NCBI GenBank assembly: GCA_033856025.1
Contig: JAWVFQ010000020.1
Location: 62,001-126,000, forward strand
DNA length: 64,000 bases
Reading direction: 5' to 3'
From: AC-38 sp033856025
Lineage (GTDB): Bacteria > Actinomycetota > Thermoleophilia > Solirubrobacterales > Solirubrobacteraceae
This document shows, in pieces, positions 46,888 through 56,781 of the stretch. Under the pieces are notes generated by a model. That model ran no database searches, was not told the origin of the DNA, and saw nothing but the letters and a program-made list of their open reading frames with translations. The position numbers and the translations under genes were made by a program. How positions within the stretch are numbered: the first letter of the stretch is position 1; every line of letters begins with the position of its first letter.

Positions 46888-48381
46888 TTACTCATTCGCC
46901 GCCCAGCCGCCGGCGCGCTCCAGCGCGCGGCGCCAGCTCGCCAGCAGCGTCTCGCGCTCGTCGCCGGACATCCGCGGCTCGTAGCGGTCGCGCTCCCGCC
47001 ACCCCGTGCGCACGCCGTCCAGCGTGAGCGCGCCCGAGCCCACGCCCGCCAGGTACGCCGCGCCGAGCGCCGTCGTCTCCGCCACCTCGGGGACGACGAC
47101 CGGCACGCCGAGCATGTCGGCCTGGAACTGCATGAGCCAGGGGTTCGTGGTCGCGCCGCCGTCGGCGCGCAGCTCGGCCAGCGGCTCGGCGCCCGACTCC
47201 TCCATCGCCCGCACGGCGTCGACCGTCTGGTAAGCGATGGCCTCCAGGGCGGCGCGGGCCAGGTGGGCGCGCGAGCTGCCCCGGGTGAGGCCGACGATCG
47301 TGCCGCGGGCGTAGGGGTCCCAGTGCGGCGAGCCCAGGCCGGTGAGCGCGGGGACGAAGTAGACGCCGTCGTTGGAGTCCAGCGACGCGGCCAGGCCGGC
47401 CGTCTCCTCGGCGCGCTCGATGATCCCCAGGCCGTCGCGCAGCCACTGCACCGCGGCGCCGGTGACGAAGATCGAGGCCTCCAGCGCGTAGGCCAGCCGC
47501 TCGCCGATCCCCCAGGCCACGGTGGCCAGCAGGCCCGGGGTGACGGCGGGCGGCTTCGCCCCCGCGTTGACCAGGACGAAGGAGCCGGTCCCGTAGGTGT
47601 TCTTACCCATGCCCGGGTCCAGGCAGGCCTGCCCGAACAGCGCGGCCTGCTGGTCGCCCGCCGCGCCGCACACCGGCACGCCGTCGTGCCCTGCGAGCGC
47701 GCCGTCGCGCAGGCGGCCGAGCTCACCGGCGCTGGGGCGCGCCTCGGGCAGGGCCCGCGCGGGCACCGAGAGCAGCTCGCACAGGTCGTCGTCCCAGCGC
47801 GCGCGGGCGATGTCGAACAGCAGCGTCCGCGACGCGTTGCTGACGTCGGTGACGTGCTCGCCGGTCAGCCGGAACAGCAGCCAGGAGTCGATCGTCCCGA
47901 ACACCGCCCGGCCGGACTCGGCGCGCCCGCGCAGCCCGTCGACGTTGTCCAGCAGCCACTCGATCTTGGTCCCCGCGAAGTAGGGGTCCAGGACGAGGCC
48001 GGTGCGCTCGCGCACCAGCGCCTCGTGGCCGGCCTCGCGCAGCTCGTCGCAGCGGGCGGCGGTGCGCCGGTCCTGCCACACCAGCGCGCGGTGCAGGGGC
48101 TCGCCGGTGTCCGGGTCCCAGACGCAGATCGTCTCGCGCTGGTTGGCGATCCCCACCGCGGTCAGGCCGCCGGGGCCCACGCCGGCGTCCTCCAGCGCCT
48201 CGGCGGCCACGGCCCGCGTGACGTCCCAGATCTCCGCGGCGTCGTGCTCCACCCAGCCGGGCCGGGGGAAGTGCTGGGCGAACTCGCGGTAGGCGCGCCC
48301 GGCCAGCTCGGCGGCGCCGCCGTGCGCGTCGAAGACCAGGCAGGTGGTGCCCGTGGTCCCCTGGTCGATGGCCAGGAGCAT
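46888..48381 (-). CDS. glpK: Glycerol kinase
   Basis: 497 residues. ATP-dependent phosphorylation of glycerol to sn-glycerol-3-phosphate. The N-terminal FGGY signature LAIDQGTTGTTCLVFD, NQRETICVWD, TIDSWLLFRLTG and the C-terminal ADGGATTNPWLMQFQAD (FGGY signature 2 region) are all present at normal spacing. Its ATG directly follows the TAG stop of the secreted glycosidase, so they may be co-transcribed. No GlpF facilitator or GlpD is adjacent. Confidence 0.96.
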   Translation of the reverse strand: MLLAIDQGTTGTTCLVFDAHGGAAELAGRAYREFAQHFPRPGWVEHDAAEIWDVTRAVAAEALEDAGVGPGGLTAVGIANQRETICVWDPDTGEPLHRALVWQDRRTAARCDELREAGHEALVRERTGLVLDPYFAGTKIEWLLDNVDGLRGRAESGRAVFGTIDSWLLFRLTGEHVTDVSNASRTLLFDIARARWDDDLCELLSVPARALPEARPSAGELGRLRDGALAGHDGVPVCGAAGDQQAALFGQACLDPGMGKNTYGTGSFVLVNAGAKPPAVTPGLLATVAWGIGERLAYALEASIFVTGAAVQWLRDGLGIIERAEETAGLAASLDSNDGVYFVPALTGLGSPHWDPYARGTIVGLTRGSSRAHLARAALEAIAYQTVDAVRAMEESGAEPLAELRADGGATTNPWLMQFQADMLGVPVVVPEVAETTALGAAYLAGVGSGALTLDGVRTGWRERDRYEPRMSGDERETLLASWRRALERAGGWAANE

Positions 48382-49533
48382 CTAGCGCGCCGTGCGCGCC
48401 GGGGGCGAGGGCCGGCACACGGTGGCGATCGTCGTCTTGGCGCAGCCCTGGAGCTCGCGGGCCGTGCTGCGGTAGCTGTAGAAGGCGGGCTTGCGGCGCA
48501 GGCGCCCGTTGGGCATCAGCCGCGTCAGGCCGGTGTAGTCGAAGGCGTCGGTGCGGCTGCGGTCGCGGCTGGACCACGTTGCCCAGTAGACCGCGCGCAG
48601 GCCGAGACTCGTCCGCTGCGCGGCCAGCGTGTGGAACAGCGCGGTCAGGAGCGTCGCCTGGTTGAGCTCGGTGCGGTCGAAGGCCGACGCCGGGCGGATC
48701 CGGTTCTTGGAGGACGGCCACGTGACCTCGGTGGCCACCATCGGCTTGTCGCCGTCGCCGTGTCGGCGCATCGTCGTGCGCACGTAGCGCAGGATGCGCA
48801 GCACGTCGGGCAAGAACCGGGTGAAGGGGTGGACCGCGGCGTAGTCGAAGTTCGGCCCCGCGCCCAGCCGGTACAGGACGGACATCTGGTCCCAGCTGCG
48901 CCCGACCAGCCCGGCCAGGACGACCTTGGCCCCGGGGTCGTGCTCGAGGATCGTCTTGCGCGCTGCCTTCAGCGTGGCGATGTAGGCGCGGTAGTACGGC
49001 TGCTCGTCCCACATGTTGCGGTGGTCGGGCTCGTTCCAGGCCTGCCAGATCCGGATCGGCCGGCGCGGCAGGCCGGGGTGCTCGCTCCAGAAGCTCCCGT
49101 GCGGGCCGTAGCGGTCCACGAGCACGCCCATGAAGCGCCCGTACTCCTCGGGGTCGCGGGGTCGCGAGGCGAAGTGCTCCGGGTTCTCGCGCGCCCAGCG
49201 CGGCGCCCCGAGCACGGTGGGCAGGATCCAGATGCGGGCGCGGGCGGCGGCGCCCACGATGCGGTCGGTGCGGTCGAAGTTCGTGGACTCGGGCCCGTCC
49301 GGCTGGGCGTCGTCCCAGTAGAAGGCGAAGCGCACCGATTCCACGCCCGCCCGCGCCATCGAGCGCAGCTGGGAGTCCGTGCGCTGGAATCCGGGCTCGG
49401 CCAGCGGCGCGCCGGTCAGCACGCCCATGAACCCGAACGGCACCTGGCGGTGCGGCGACGCGGCAGAGGCGGACGGCGCGGCGGCGAGCGAGGCCGCCAG
49501 GGCGGCGGAGACGGCGAGGACGGAGAGCTTCAC
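48382..49533 (-). CDS. Secreted glycoside hydrolase, clan GH-A
   Basis: 383 residues from GTG 49533, with a signal peptide (VKLSVLAVSAALAASLAAAP). TIM-barrel catalytic motifs are IWQAWNEPDH (acid/base Glu) and PMVATEVTWP (nucleophile Glu), as in GH5/GH39-like glycosidases. The ATG at 49548 is in frame, but it lies inside the TATGGT -10 box that serves this gene, so GTG 49533, ten bases further on, fits the leaderless rule better. It is directly followed by glpK. A second clan GH-A lipoprotein is at 20255. The polysaccharide target is unknown. Confidence 0.82.
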   Translation of the reverse strand: MKLSVLAVSAALAASLAAAPSASAASPHRQVPFGFMGVLTGAPLAEPGFQRTDSQLRSMARAGVESVRFAFYWDDAQPDGPESTNFDRTDRIVGAAARARIWILPTVLGAPRWARENPEHFASRPRDPEEYGRFMGVLVDRYGPHGSFWSEHPGLPRRPIRIWQAWNEPDHRNMWDEQPYYRAYIATLKAARKTILEHDPGAKVVLAGLVGRSWDQMSVLYRLGAGPNFDYAAVHPFTRFLPDVLRILRYVRTTMRRHGDGDKPMVATEVTWPSSKNRIRPASAFDRTELNQATLLTALFHTLAAQRTSLGLRAVYWATWSSRDRSRTDAFDYTGLTRLMPNGRLRRKPAFYSYRSTARELQGCAKTTIATVCRPSPPARTAR

Positions 49534-49543
49534 GCGGCGCGTG

Positions 49544-49553
49544 ACCATACAGT
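49544..49553. promoter_or_regulatory. Bidirectional promoter ACCATACAGT
   Basis: Minus strand TATGGT (49549-49544) is ten bases from GTG 49533. Plus strand TACAGT (49548-49553) is seven bases from the methyltransferase ATG 49561. The shared TA is at 49548-49549. Confidence 0.55.
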
Positions 49554-49560
49554 GGGCGCG

Positions 49561-50295
49561 ATGGCGCCCGAGAGGCACAAGGCGGCCGAGGTCTCCAGCC
49601 GCACGCCGGAGGTCATGGAGCGCGAGGCGCGCAAGCCGTTCGGGTGGGCCCACGGCTGGGGCGCGGAGGTCTGGTTGCAGTGGGCCGCGGTCACCGAGAT
49701 GCTGCACCGGCTGGGGATCGCGCCCCCGGCGTCCGTGCTGGACGTGGGCTGCGGGCCGGGCTGGACGACGGCGTTCCTGGCCGAGGCCGGGTATCCGGCC
49801 ACCGGCGTCGACCTGGTGCCCGAGAACGTGCGCGTGGCCCGCGAGCGCGCGGAGCGCTGGGGCGTGGACGCCGAATTCCAGGTCGCCGACATGGACCATC
49901 TGAACCTGGACAACACGTGGGACGCCGCGCTGTTGCTCGACGCGCTGCACCATTCCCGCGAGCAGGCGCGCGTGCTGGCCGGGCTCGCCCGGCACCTGCG
50001 ACCCGGGGGCTGGCTGCTGCTCGGCGAGCCGTCCTTCCTGCACCGCCTGTCCCCGCACGCGCGGCGCACGTCGCGCGAGGCGGGCTGGACGGAGCGGGGA
50101 ATCTCCGTGCGCCGCCTGCGTCGCGACCTGCGGGCGGCGGGGTTCGGCGAGACACGCCGGTTCTACGGCGCCACGCGGCCCTACGAGAGCCGCGTCCGGG
50201 GACTCCTCGGCCAGACCGCGCGCCTCATCGGCGCAAATGTCGCCGCCGCTCCGCAGATGCACGTCTGGCTGGCCGCTCAGCGGCGGTTGGCGTAG
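49561..50295 (+). CDS. Class I SAM-dependent methyltransferase
   Basis: 244 residues with motif I VLDVGCGPGWTTAFL (~residues 64-78), GVDLVPENV (acidic loop), and AALLLDALHH (motif II/III). The C-terminal third (TSREAGWTERGISVRRLRRD) may bind the acceptor. No signal peptide or membrane span. The acceptor (a small molecule or lipid) is not inferable. It converges on and overlaps by 19 bases a GT2 glycosyltransferase, so both may act on surface lipids, but that is weak. Confidence 0.88.
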   Translation: MAPERHKAAEVSSRTPEVMEREARKPFGWAHGWGAEVWLQWAAVTEMLHRLGIAPPASVLDVGCGPGWTTAFLAEAGYPATGVDLVPENVRVARERAERWGVDAEFQVADMDHLNLDNTWDAALLLDALHHSREQARVLAGLARHLRPGGWLLLGEPSFLHRLSPHARRTSREAGWTERGISVRRLRRDLRAAGFGETRRFYGATRPYESRVRGLLGQTARLIGANVAAAPQMHVWLAAQRRLA

Positions 50296-50972
50296 ACCAG
50301 CGCGAAGTCGGCCAGCTGGCGGAAGCGGTGGGTGAAGCCGCGCACGGTCTTCCCGGTGGCCCGGTGCTCGAGGTCGAGCTCGACCTCGCCGATCCGAAAG
50401 CCCGCGCGGGCGGCGTCGATGTTCATGGCGGTCTCCATCCCGAAGCGCGCGGCGAAGGGCACCACCACCGCCAGCACCGGCCCGCGCATGGCGCGCTGGC
50501 CCGAGATCGGCGCCGCCAGCTCCAGTCCCGTGAGCCGGCGGGTGGCCCAGCGCGAGAAGTTGACCGCGAACCCGAACCCCCCGCCCACCTTCACCCGGAA
50601 GCGGGCGATGGCCAGGTCCAGCTCGCCGCCGTCGCCCACCGCGGCTGCGAGCGCGCCGAGCTCGCGCGCGCTCTCCCCCAGGTCGCCGTCGCACAGGACG
50701 ATCGTCGGCGGGTCGGGCTCCAGCGCGCGGGCCAGCACGCGCTGCGCGGCCAGCGTCGTGGCGCCCCCCTTGCCCACGTTGCGCGGCGAGCGCACGACCT
50801 CCGCGCCGGCCTGGAGCGCGACGTGGGCCGTGCCGTCGGTCGAGGCGTCGTCGGCCACGATCACGCGGGCGCCCGGGAACGCCCGCTCCAGCGCGGACAG
50901 CGTGTCCGCCAGGCGGTCCGCCTCGTCGTGGGCGGAGACGATCACGATGGTGTCGGCGCTCGGGTTGGTCAT
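50277..50972 (-). CDS. Family 2 glycosyltransferase
   Basis: 231 residues of GT-A fold: VIVSAHDEADRLADTLSAL at the start, VIVADDASTDGTAHVA, RNVGKGGATTLAAQRV, and the metal-binding IVLCDGDLGES. This resembles polyprenyl-phosphate or glucosyl-3-phosphoglycerate-type GT2 enzymes without membrane helices. ATG 50972. It uses a nucleotide sugar in the cytoplasm; donor and acceptor unknown. It is divergent from the biotin carrier gene. Confidence 0.87.
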   Translation of the reverse strand: MTNPSADTIVIVSAHDEADRLADTLSALERAFPGARVIVADDASTDGTAHVALQAGAEVVRSPRNVGKGGATTLAAQRVLARALEPDPPTIVLCDGDLGESARELGALAAAVGDGGELDLAIARFRVKVGGGFGFAVNFSRWATRRLTGLELAAPISGQRAMRGPVLAVVVPFAARFGMETAMNIDAARAGFRIGEVELDLEHRATGKTVRGFTHRFRQLADFALVYANRR

Positions 50973-50982
50973 GGGGGGCGGG

Positions 50983-51021
50983 TATTCTGCCGCCCGCACC
51001 CGATTCCCGTTGACGAGGAGG
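50983..51021 (+). promoter_or_regulatory. Promoter -10 and Shine-Dalgarno of the biotin carrier
   Basis: TATTCT at 50983-50988 and GAGGAGG at 51015-51021, five bases before TTG 51027. A leader of about 30 bases and the strong Shine-Dalgarno support the TTG as the true start. Confidence 0.5.
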
Positions 51022-51026
51022 CCCGC

Positions 51027-51242
51027 TTGCCCGAGGTCGAAGCGCACATCACCGGCACGGTCTGGAAGATCGAGGTCAAGGTGGGCGACAGCGTGGACGA
51101 GGGCGACACGGTGGTGATCCTCGAGTCGATGAAGATGGAGATGCCGGTCGAAGCGGAGGACGCGGGGAAGGTCAAGGAGATCCTCTGCGAGGAGGGCCAG
51201 GCTGTGAACGAGGGCGACCCGCTGGTCGTGCTCGAGGACTGA
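51027..51242 (+). CDS. Free-standing biotin carboxyl carrier protein
   Basis: 71 residues, a complete biotinyl domain. The biotin-accepting Lys is in VVILESMKMEMPV (about residue 36), and GTVWKIEVKVGDSVDEGD gives the flanking beta hairpin. It carries carboxybiotin between a biotin carboxylase and a carboxyltransferase. The carboxyltransferase at 32775 is a candidate partner, but no biotin carboxylase is in the window, so the complex is not closed. The TTG start is set by GAGGAGG five bases upstream. The crotonase gene follows after 11 bases. Confidence 0.9.
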   Translation: MPEVEAHITGTVWKIEVKVGDSVDEGDTVVILESMKMEMPVEAEDAGKVKEILCEEGQAVNEGDPLVVLED

Positions 51243-51253
51243 ACGCGGCGTCC

Positions 51254-52057
51254 GTGCCCGCTCCCGCCGAGCTCGCCGGCGGCAAGCTCCGCCTCGACGA
51301 GCCGGCGGAGGCCGTCGCCCGCCTGACCATCGTCAACCCGGACAAGCGCAACGCGCTGGACCTGGAGATCCTCGACGCGATCGCCACGACGCTGCCCGAG
51401 CTGGACGCCCGCTGCGTGCTGCTCACCGGCTCGGAGGGGATGTTCTCCGCGGGCTACGACATCGGCGACATGCCCGAGGAGTCGTTCGCCGACGAGGCCG
51501 AGAAGCTGGTCGCGCACCCGTTCGCGGCGGCCATCGAGGCGCTGGAGTCCCATCCCTTCCCCACCGTCGCGGCGCTCAACGGCCACGCGATCGGGGGCGG
51601 CCTGGAGGTGGCCGTGTCGTGCGACCTGCGCATCGCCGCGTCCGGGATCCGCGTGGGGATGCCGCCGGCCAAGCTCGGACTCGTCTACTCCCACACGGGC
51701 ATCCAGAAGTTCCTCGACGTGGTGGGCGCGGCGCGCACGCGCGAGCTGTTCCTGGTGGGTCGAAACGTGGACGTGGAGGAGGCGGCGGGCTGGGGGCTCG
51801 TGAACCGCGTCGTCGCGCCCGAGGAGCTGGAGGCCCAGGCGCTGGCACTGGCCGGGGAGATCGCCGCCAACGCGCCGCTGTCGCTGAGCGGCAACAAGCG
51901 CGTCATCCGCGAGATGCTGGCGGCGAGGGGCACGCTGGACCCCGCCACGGAGGCCGAGCTGGTCGAGCTGCGCCGCGCCTGCTTTCGCTCCGAGGACTTC
52001 CAGGAGGGCGTCCGCGCTTTCGCGCAGAAGCGCCGTCCCGACTGGCGCGGACGTTAG
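51254..52057 (+). CDS. Enoyl-CoA hydratase/isomerase family protein
   Basis: 267-residue crotonase from GTG 51254. Oxyanion part FSAGYDIGDMPEE, then NGHAIGGGLEVAVSCDL with the first catalytic Glu kept (GGGLE), but the second position reads VGMPPAKLG, with Pro in place of Glu. Such single-Glu crotonases often act as isomerases, decarboxylases or thioesterases. The gene at 35202 has the opposite pattern. Adjacency to a biotin carrier, which carboxylases use, allows a decarboxylase (methylmalonyl-CoA-like) role as a guess only. Confidence 0.87.
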   Translation: MPAPAELAGGKLRLDEPAEAVARLTIVNPDKRNALDLEILDAIATTLPELDARCVLLTGSEGMFSAGYDIGDMPEESFADEAEKLVAHPFAAAIEALESHPFPTVAALNGHAIGGGLEVAVSCDLRIAASGIRVGMPPAKLGLVYSHTGIQKFLDVVGAARTRELFLVGRNVDVEEAAGWGLVNRVVAPEELEAQALALAGEIAANAPLSLSGNKRVIREMLAARGTLDPATEAELVELRRACFRSEDFQEGVRAFAQKRRPDWRGR

Positions 52058-52161
52058 GCCTCGCCGATCTGATGACCTGCGTCTGGAGGATGGGGCTCGA
52101 CGCCCTGACCGACGGACGCACGATCCCGGATGCGGGTCCGATGATCGATCTTTCCTGAACC

Positions 52162-52557
52162 ATGGTCAGGGTCTGCCTGTGCGACGACGTGCGCGAGTTT
52201 CGCGACCTCATGCGCTTCGGCCTCGAGGGCGACGCGGGCATCGAGGTGATCTGCGAGGCGTCGGACGGCGCCGAGTGCATCGAGACCGTGCAGACTCAGG
52301 AGCCCGATGTGGTCCTGCTCGACCTGTCCATGCCCGACCGCGACGGCCTGGAGGTGATCCAGGCGCTGCGCGAGCGCTCGACCGACACCAAGATCGTGGT
52401 GCTCTCCGGGTTCGCGGCGGCGCGCATGGAGCGCACGGTGCTCGATCGCGGCGCCGACCGCTACCTCGAGAAGGGCACCCCCCTGGCCGAGATCCGCGAG
52501 GTGATCCACGAGGTCGCCGGCGGCGCGGCCAGTCCCAACGGCCAGCCCTTCCGGTAG
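52162..52557 (+). CDS. Stand-alone response-regulator receiver domain
   Basis: 131 residues, CheY-like: acidic pair in VCLCDDV (Asp9/10), phospho-acceptor Asp in VVLLDLSMPDRDG (about residue 53), Ser/Thr switch in VVLSGFA and Lys in LEKGTPL. There is no output domain. It probably acts through protein contact with a partner. No histidine kinase is nearby. About 100 bases separate it from the crotonase gene, and I saw no clear control element there beyond an RBS-poor start. Confidence 0.88.
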   Translation: MVRVCLCDDVREFRDLMRFGLEGDAGIEVICEASDGAECIETVQTQEPDVVLLDLSMPDRDGLEVIQALRERSTDTKIVVLSGFAAARMERTVLDRGADRYLEKGTPLAEIREVIHEVAGGAASPNGQPFR

Positions 52558-52560
52558 GCA

Positions 52561-53622
52561 GTGGCCGAGCGCACCGTCCCCCATCCAGCGCTGTTTCGGC
52601 TGGTGCTCGTCCCGCTCGGCCTGGTCCAGGTCGTGGACGGGGTGTGGGCCCTGTTCTTCCCGCGCTCGTTCTACGACGACTTCCCGGCGGGGCGCGGCGG
52701 CTGGGTCTCGGCGCTGCCGGCCTACAGCGAGCACCTGATGACCGACGTGGGCGCGCTGTTCCTGGCCACCGGCGTGTTGCTGCTGGCCGCCGCCGCCTGG
52801 CCGCAGCGCCGGCTGGTCGGGATCACCCTGGTGGTGTGGCTCCTGTGGGCCGTCCCGCACACCGTGTGGCACCTGCTCAACCTCGACGTGTACGGGACCG
52901 GTGACGCGATCGCCAACACCGTGGCGCTCGCGCTCACGGTCCTGGGGCCGGCCGGACTGCTCGGTCTCCTGGCCTTCTCAGACGCGCCGCTGCCCGAGCG
53001 TCGCACCGCGCCGCCCGCGGGCGGCGGCTCCCGCATCCCCGGCGTGCGGCGCCCCCTCAACCCCTTCGTGCGCGGGGCCTACCTCGGCACGCGGCGCCAG
53101 TTCGGCTCCGTCGTGGAGCCGGTCAAGGTGACGGCGCACCGGCCGGGGCTGCTGCTCGGGTGGAGCGCGCTGGAGCTGGCCACCGAGCACGCGCACGCCC
53201 TTGACGACCGCCCCAAGGAGCTGGCCGCCATGCGCGCGGCCCAGCTGACCGGGTGCGAGTGGTGCCTGGACCTCGGCTCGGCGATCGTGCGCGCCAAGGG
53301 CCTGAGCGAGGAGGACCTGCGCGCGCTGCTCGACTGGCGCGCCAGCGAGGTCCTGTCCGCCGACGACAAGCTGGTCGTCGAGTACGCCGAGGGGATGAGC
53401 CGCACGCCGGTCGACGTATCCGACGAGCTGTTCGAGCGCCTGCGGGCGCGCTTCGACGAGGCCCAGATCGTCGAGCTGACCTCGGCCATCGCGCTGGAGA
53501 ACTACCGGGGCCGCTTCAACTGGGCGCTGGGCATCCAGAGCGAGGGGTTCTCGGAGGGTGCGTACTGCGTGCCGCCGGCGCTCGACTCGGCCCGGGTGGA
53601 GCCGGAGGCCGGCGCCCCGTAG
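52561..53622 (+). CDS. Membrane domain fused to AhpD-like (CMD) domain
   Basis: 353 residues. The first ~145 make four predicted membrane helices (FRLVLVPLGLVQVVDGVW, VGALFLATGVLLLAAAAW, VVWLLWAVPHTVWHLL, and a fourth near 125-140). The rest is a carboxymuconolactone-decarboxylase/AhpD domain with the redox CxxC and its helix, TGCEWCLDLGSAIVRAKGL, and an EYAEGMSRTP segment. AhpD-type CxxC pairs reduce peroxidases through lipoate or act as peroxidases. A membrane-tethered version may protect lipids. GTG 52561 follows the receiver gene by three bases, so coregulation is likely. Confidence 0.82.
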   Translation: MAERTVPHPALFRLVLVPLGLVQVVDGVWALFFPRSFYDDFPAGRGGWVSALPAYSEHLMTDVGALFLATGVLLLAAAAWPQRRLVGITLVVWLLWAVPHTVWHLLNLDVYGTGDAIANTVALALTVLGPAGLLGLLAFSDAPLPERRTAPPAGGGSRIPGVRRPLNPFVRGAYLGTRRQFGSVVEPVKVTAHRPGLLLGWSALELATEHAHALDDRPKELAAMRAAQLTGCEWCLDLGSAIVRAKGLSEEDLRALLDWRASEVLSADDKLVVEYAEGMSRTPVDVSDELFERLRARFDEAQIVELTSAIALENYRGRFNWALGIQSEGFSEGAYCVPPALDSARVEPEAGAP

Positions 53623-53639
53623 CCGTCCGGCGCGGCGCC

Positions 53640-53645
53640 TACGCT
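53640..53645 (+). promoter_or_regulatory. -10 box of bioB
   Basis: TACGCT, nine bases before the bioB ATG 53655, no Shine-Dalgarno. No BirA-like or BioQ palindrome is evident in the 32-base intergenic space. Confidence 0.45.
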
Positions 53646-53654
53646 CCGCGCTCG

Positions 53655-54800
53655 ATGCCCCCGCTCATCTCCCGGGAGGAGGCGCTCGAACTTGGCGCGC
53701 TGCGCGAGCCGCGCGAGATCGAGGCCCTCGTCGAGCGCGCGTGGAACGCGCGCGTGGAGCGCTTCGGCGACTCCACCGACATGTGCTCCCTGGTCAACGC
53801 CAAGTCGGGCGGCTGCGCCGAGGACTGCGGGTTCTGCGCCCAGTCGCGCTTCGCCGAGTCCGAGACCCCGATGCACGCGATGATGGAGCCCGAGCAGATC
53901 CTCGAGCACGCGCGCGCGGCCGAGGCGGCGGGCGCCCATCGCTTCTGCATGGTCACGCAGGGCCAGGGCCTGTCCAAGCGCGACTTCGAGAAGATCCTGG
54001 CCGGAGCGCGGCTGGTGTCCGAGCAGACGAACCTGAAGCGCTGCGCGTCGGTCGGCCACATGTCGCCGGCGCGCGCGAAGGCGCTGCGCGAGGCCGGGAT
54101 CCAGCGCGTGCACCACAACGTCGAGACCGCGCGCTCGTACTACGACGAGGTCTCCACCACCGTGCGCTACGAGGGCCGGCTGCGCACCATCCAGGCGGTC
54201 AAGGAGGCCGGGCTGGAGACCTGCGTGGGCGGCATCCTCAACCTCGGCGAGACGCCCGAGCAGCGGGTGGAGATGGCCTTCGAGCTGGCGGAGATCGACC
54301 CGGACTCCGTCCCCATCAACCTGCTCAACCCGCGTCCGGGAACCAAGTTCGGCGACCGCGACTTCATGGACCCATGGGAGGCGGTCAAGTGGATCGCGAT
54401 CTTCCGGCTCATCCTGCCGCGGGCCCTGTTCCGGCTGTGCGGCGGGCGCGTGGAGAACCTGGGCGAGCTCCAGCCGCTGGCCGTGAAGGCCGGCGTCAAC
54501 GGGGTGATGATGGGCAACTTCCTCACCACGCTGGGCAACACGCCCGAGCAGGACCGCGAGATGTTCGAGGAGCTGGGCCTCAACGTGGGCCGCCAGCCCG
54601 ACAACGGGTCCAACCCGCGGCCCGACAACCGTTCGGGCTGGCTGGAGGGCGACACGCCCGACGTGGTCGACGAGTACCTCGACGCGGCGACCCCCGCCGG
54701 GGAGATCGAGATCAGCCTGTGGGATCCCTCGACGCAGCTGCGCTTCGCGCGCAAGACGGCCGTCCCTCCGCGCCCGGACGGCGCGCTGAACCGGGGCTGA
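53655..54800 (+). CDS. bioB: Biotin synthase
   Basis: Radical SAM enzyme that inserts sulfur into dethiobiotin. 381 residues: SAM cluster motif CAEDCGFCAQS (CxxxCxxC), ETARSYYDEVSTTVRYEGR with the core YxxxxTxxxYxxR, and conserved NPRPGTKFGD. Cys ligands for the second [2Fe-2S] cluster are expected at CMVTQG, RCASVG and TCVGG. It is the first of bioB-bioF-bioD with short gaps. A C-terminal ~50-residue extension (DNRSGWLEGD onwards) is longer than in E. coli. Depends on Fe-S delivery (see ErpA). Confidence 0.97.
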   Translation: MPPLISREEALELGALREPREIEALVERAWNARVERFGDSTDMCSLVNAKSGGCAEDCGFCAQSRFAESETPMHAMMEPEQILEHARAAEAAGAHRFCMVTQGQGLSKRDFEKILAGARLVSEQTNLKRCASVGHMSPARAKALREAGIQRVHHNVETARSYYDEVSTTVRYEGRLRTIQAVKEAGLETCVGGILNLGETPEQRVEMAFELAEIDPDSVPINLLNPRPGTKFGDRDFMDPWEAVKWIAIFRLILPRALFRLCGGRVENLGELQPLAVKAGVNGVMMGNFLTTLGNTPEQDREMFEELGLNVGRQPDNGSNPRPDNRSGWLEGDTPDVVDEYLDAATPAGEIEISLWDPSTQLRFARKTAVPPRPDGALNRG

Positions 54801-54805
54801 CCGGC

Positions 54806-56092
<1,287 letters not shown>

Positions 56093-56109
56093 CGGCGCGC
56101 GGCGGCTAG

Positions 56110-56781
56110 GTGCGCGGTCTCTTCGTCACCGGAACCGGGACCGGGGTCGGCAAGACCGTGGTGGCCGGCGCGGTCTGTGCGGCGCTGCGCGCGCGCGGCG
56201 AGGCGGTCGCCGCCTGGAAGCCCGTCGTCACCGGGACCGACGAGCCGGGCGGCGACTGGCCGCCGGACCACGAACTGCTCGCCGCCGCCGCCGGCGGGCG
56301 GCCCGAGGACGTCGCGCCGGTCACCTACGGACCCGCCGTCTCCCCCCACCTCGCCGCGGGGATGGCCGGCGAGACGCTCGATCCGGCACACCTCCTGGCG
56401 TCCGCCCGGCAGCGCGCCACGAGCGCGTTCCTTGTGGCCGAAGGCGTCGGCGGATTCCTCGTGCCCCTGACGCCCGGCTATCTCGTGCGCGACCTGGCCC
56501 GCGACCTCGGGCTCCCGGTCCTCGTGGTCGCCTCGCCGGGCCTGGGGACGATCAACCACACCCTGCTCACCCTGGAGGCGGTGCGCGCCGCCGCGCTCGA
56601 CGTCGCGGGCGTCGTCCTGACTCCGTGGACGGACGCGCCGTCGGAGATGGAGCGCTCCAACCGCGCCACCATCGCCGAGCTCGGCCGCGTCGCCGTGTCG
56701 GGCCTCCCGCCCACCGCCCCCGAGCCGGAGGCCCTCGCCACCGCCGGCGAGAGCCTTCCGCTGGGCGACTGGCTCAGCTGA
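56110..56781 (+). CDS. bioD: Dethiobiotin synthetase
   Basis: ATP- and CO2-dependent ureido ring closure of 7,8-diaminopelargonate. 223 residues: P-loop TGTGTGVGKTVVAGAV, WKPVVTG, and VAEGVGGFLVPLT (the GGxxVP motif). The GTG start lies in an 18-base gap after bioF. bioA (the aminotransferase) is absent from this cluster and must be elsewhere. Its end overlaps a convergent cupin gene by eight bases. Confidence 0.95.
   Translation: MRGLFVTGTGTGVGKTVVAGAVCAALRARGEAVAAWKPVVTGTDEPGGDWPPDHELLAAAAGGRPEDVAPVTYGPAVSPHLAAGMAGETLDPAHLLASARQRATSAFLVAEGVGGFLVPLTPGYLVRDLARDLGLPVLVVASPGLGTINHTLLTLEAVRAAALDVAGVVLTPWTDAPSEMERSNRATIAELGRVAVSGLPPTAPEPEALATAGESLPLGDWLS

Noticed and set aside
49546..49548. ATG 49548 as start of the secreted glycosidase
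   Set aside because: It lies within the TATGGT box and only 12 bases from the divergent ATG. GTG 49533 fits the promoter and keeps the signal peptide. The ATG remains possible if transcription begins further upstream.
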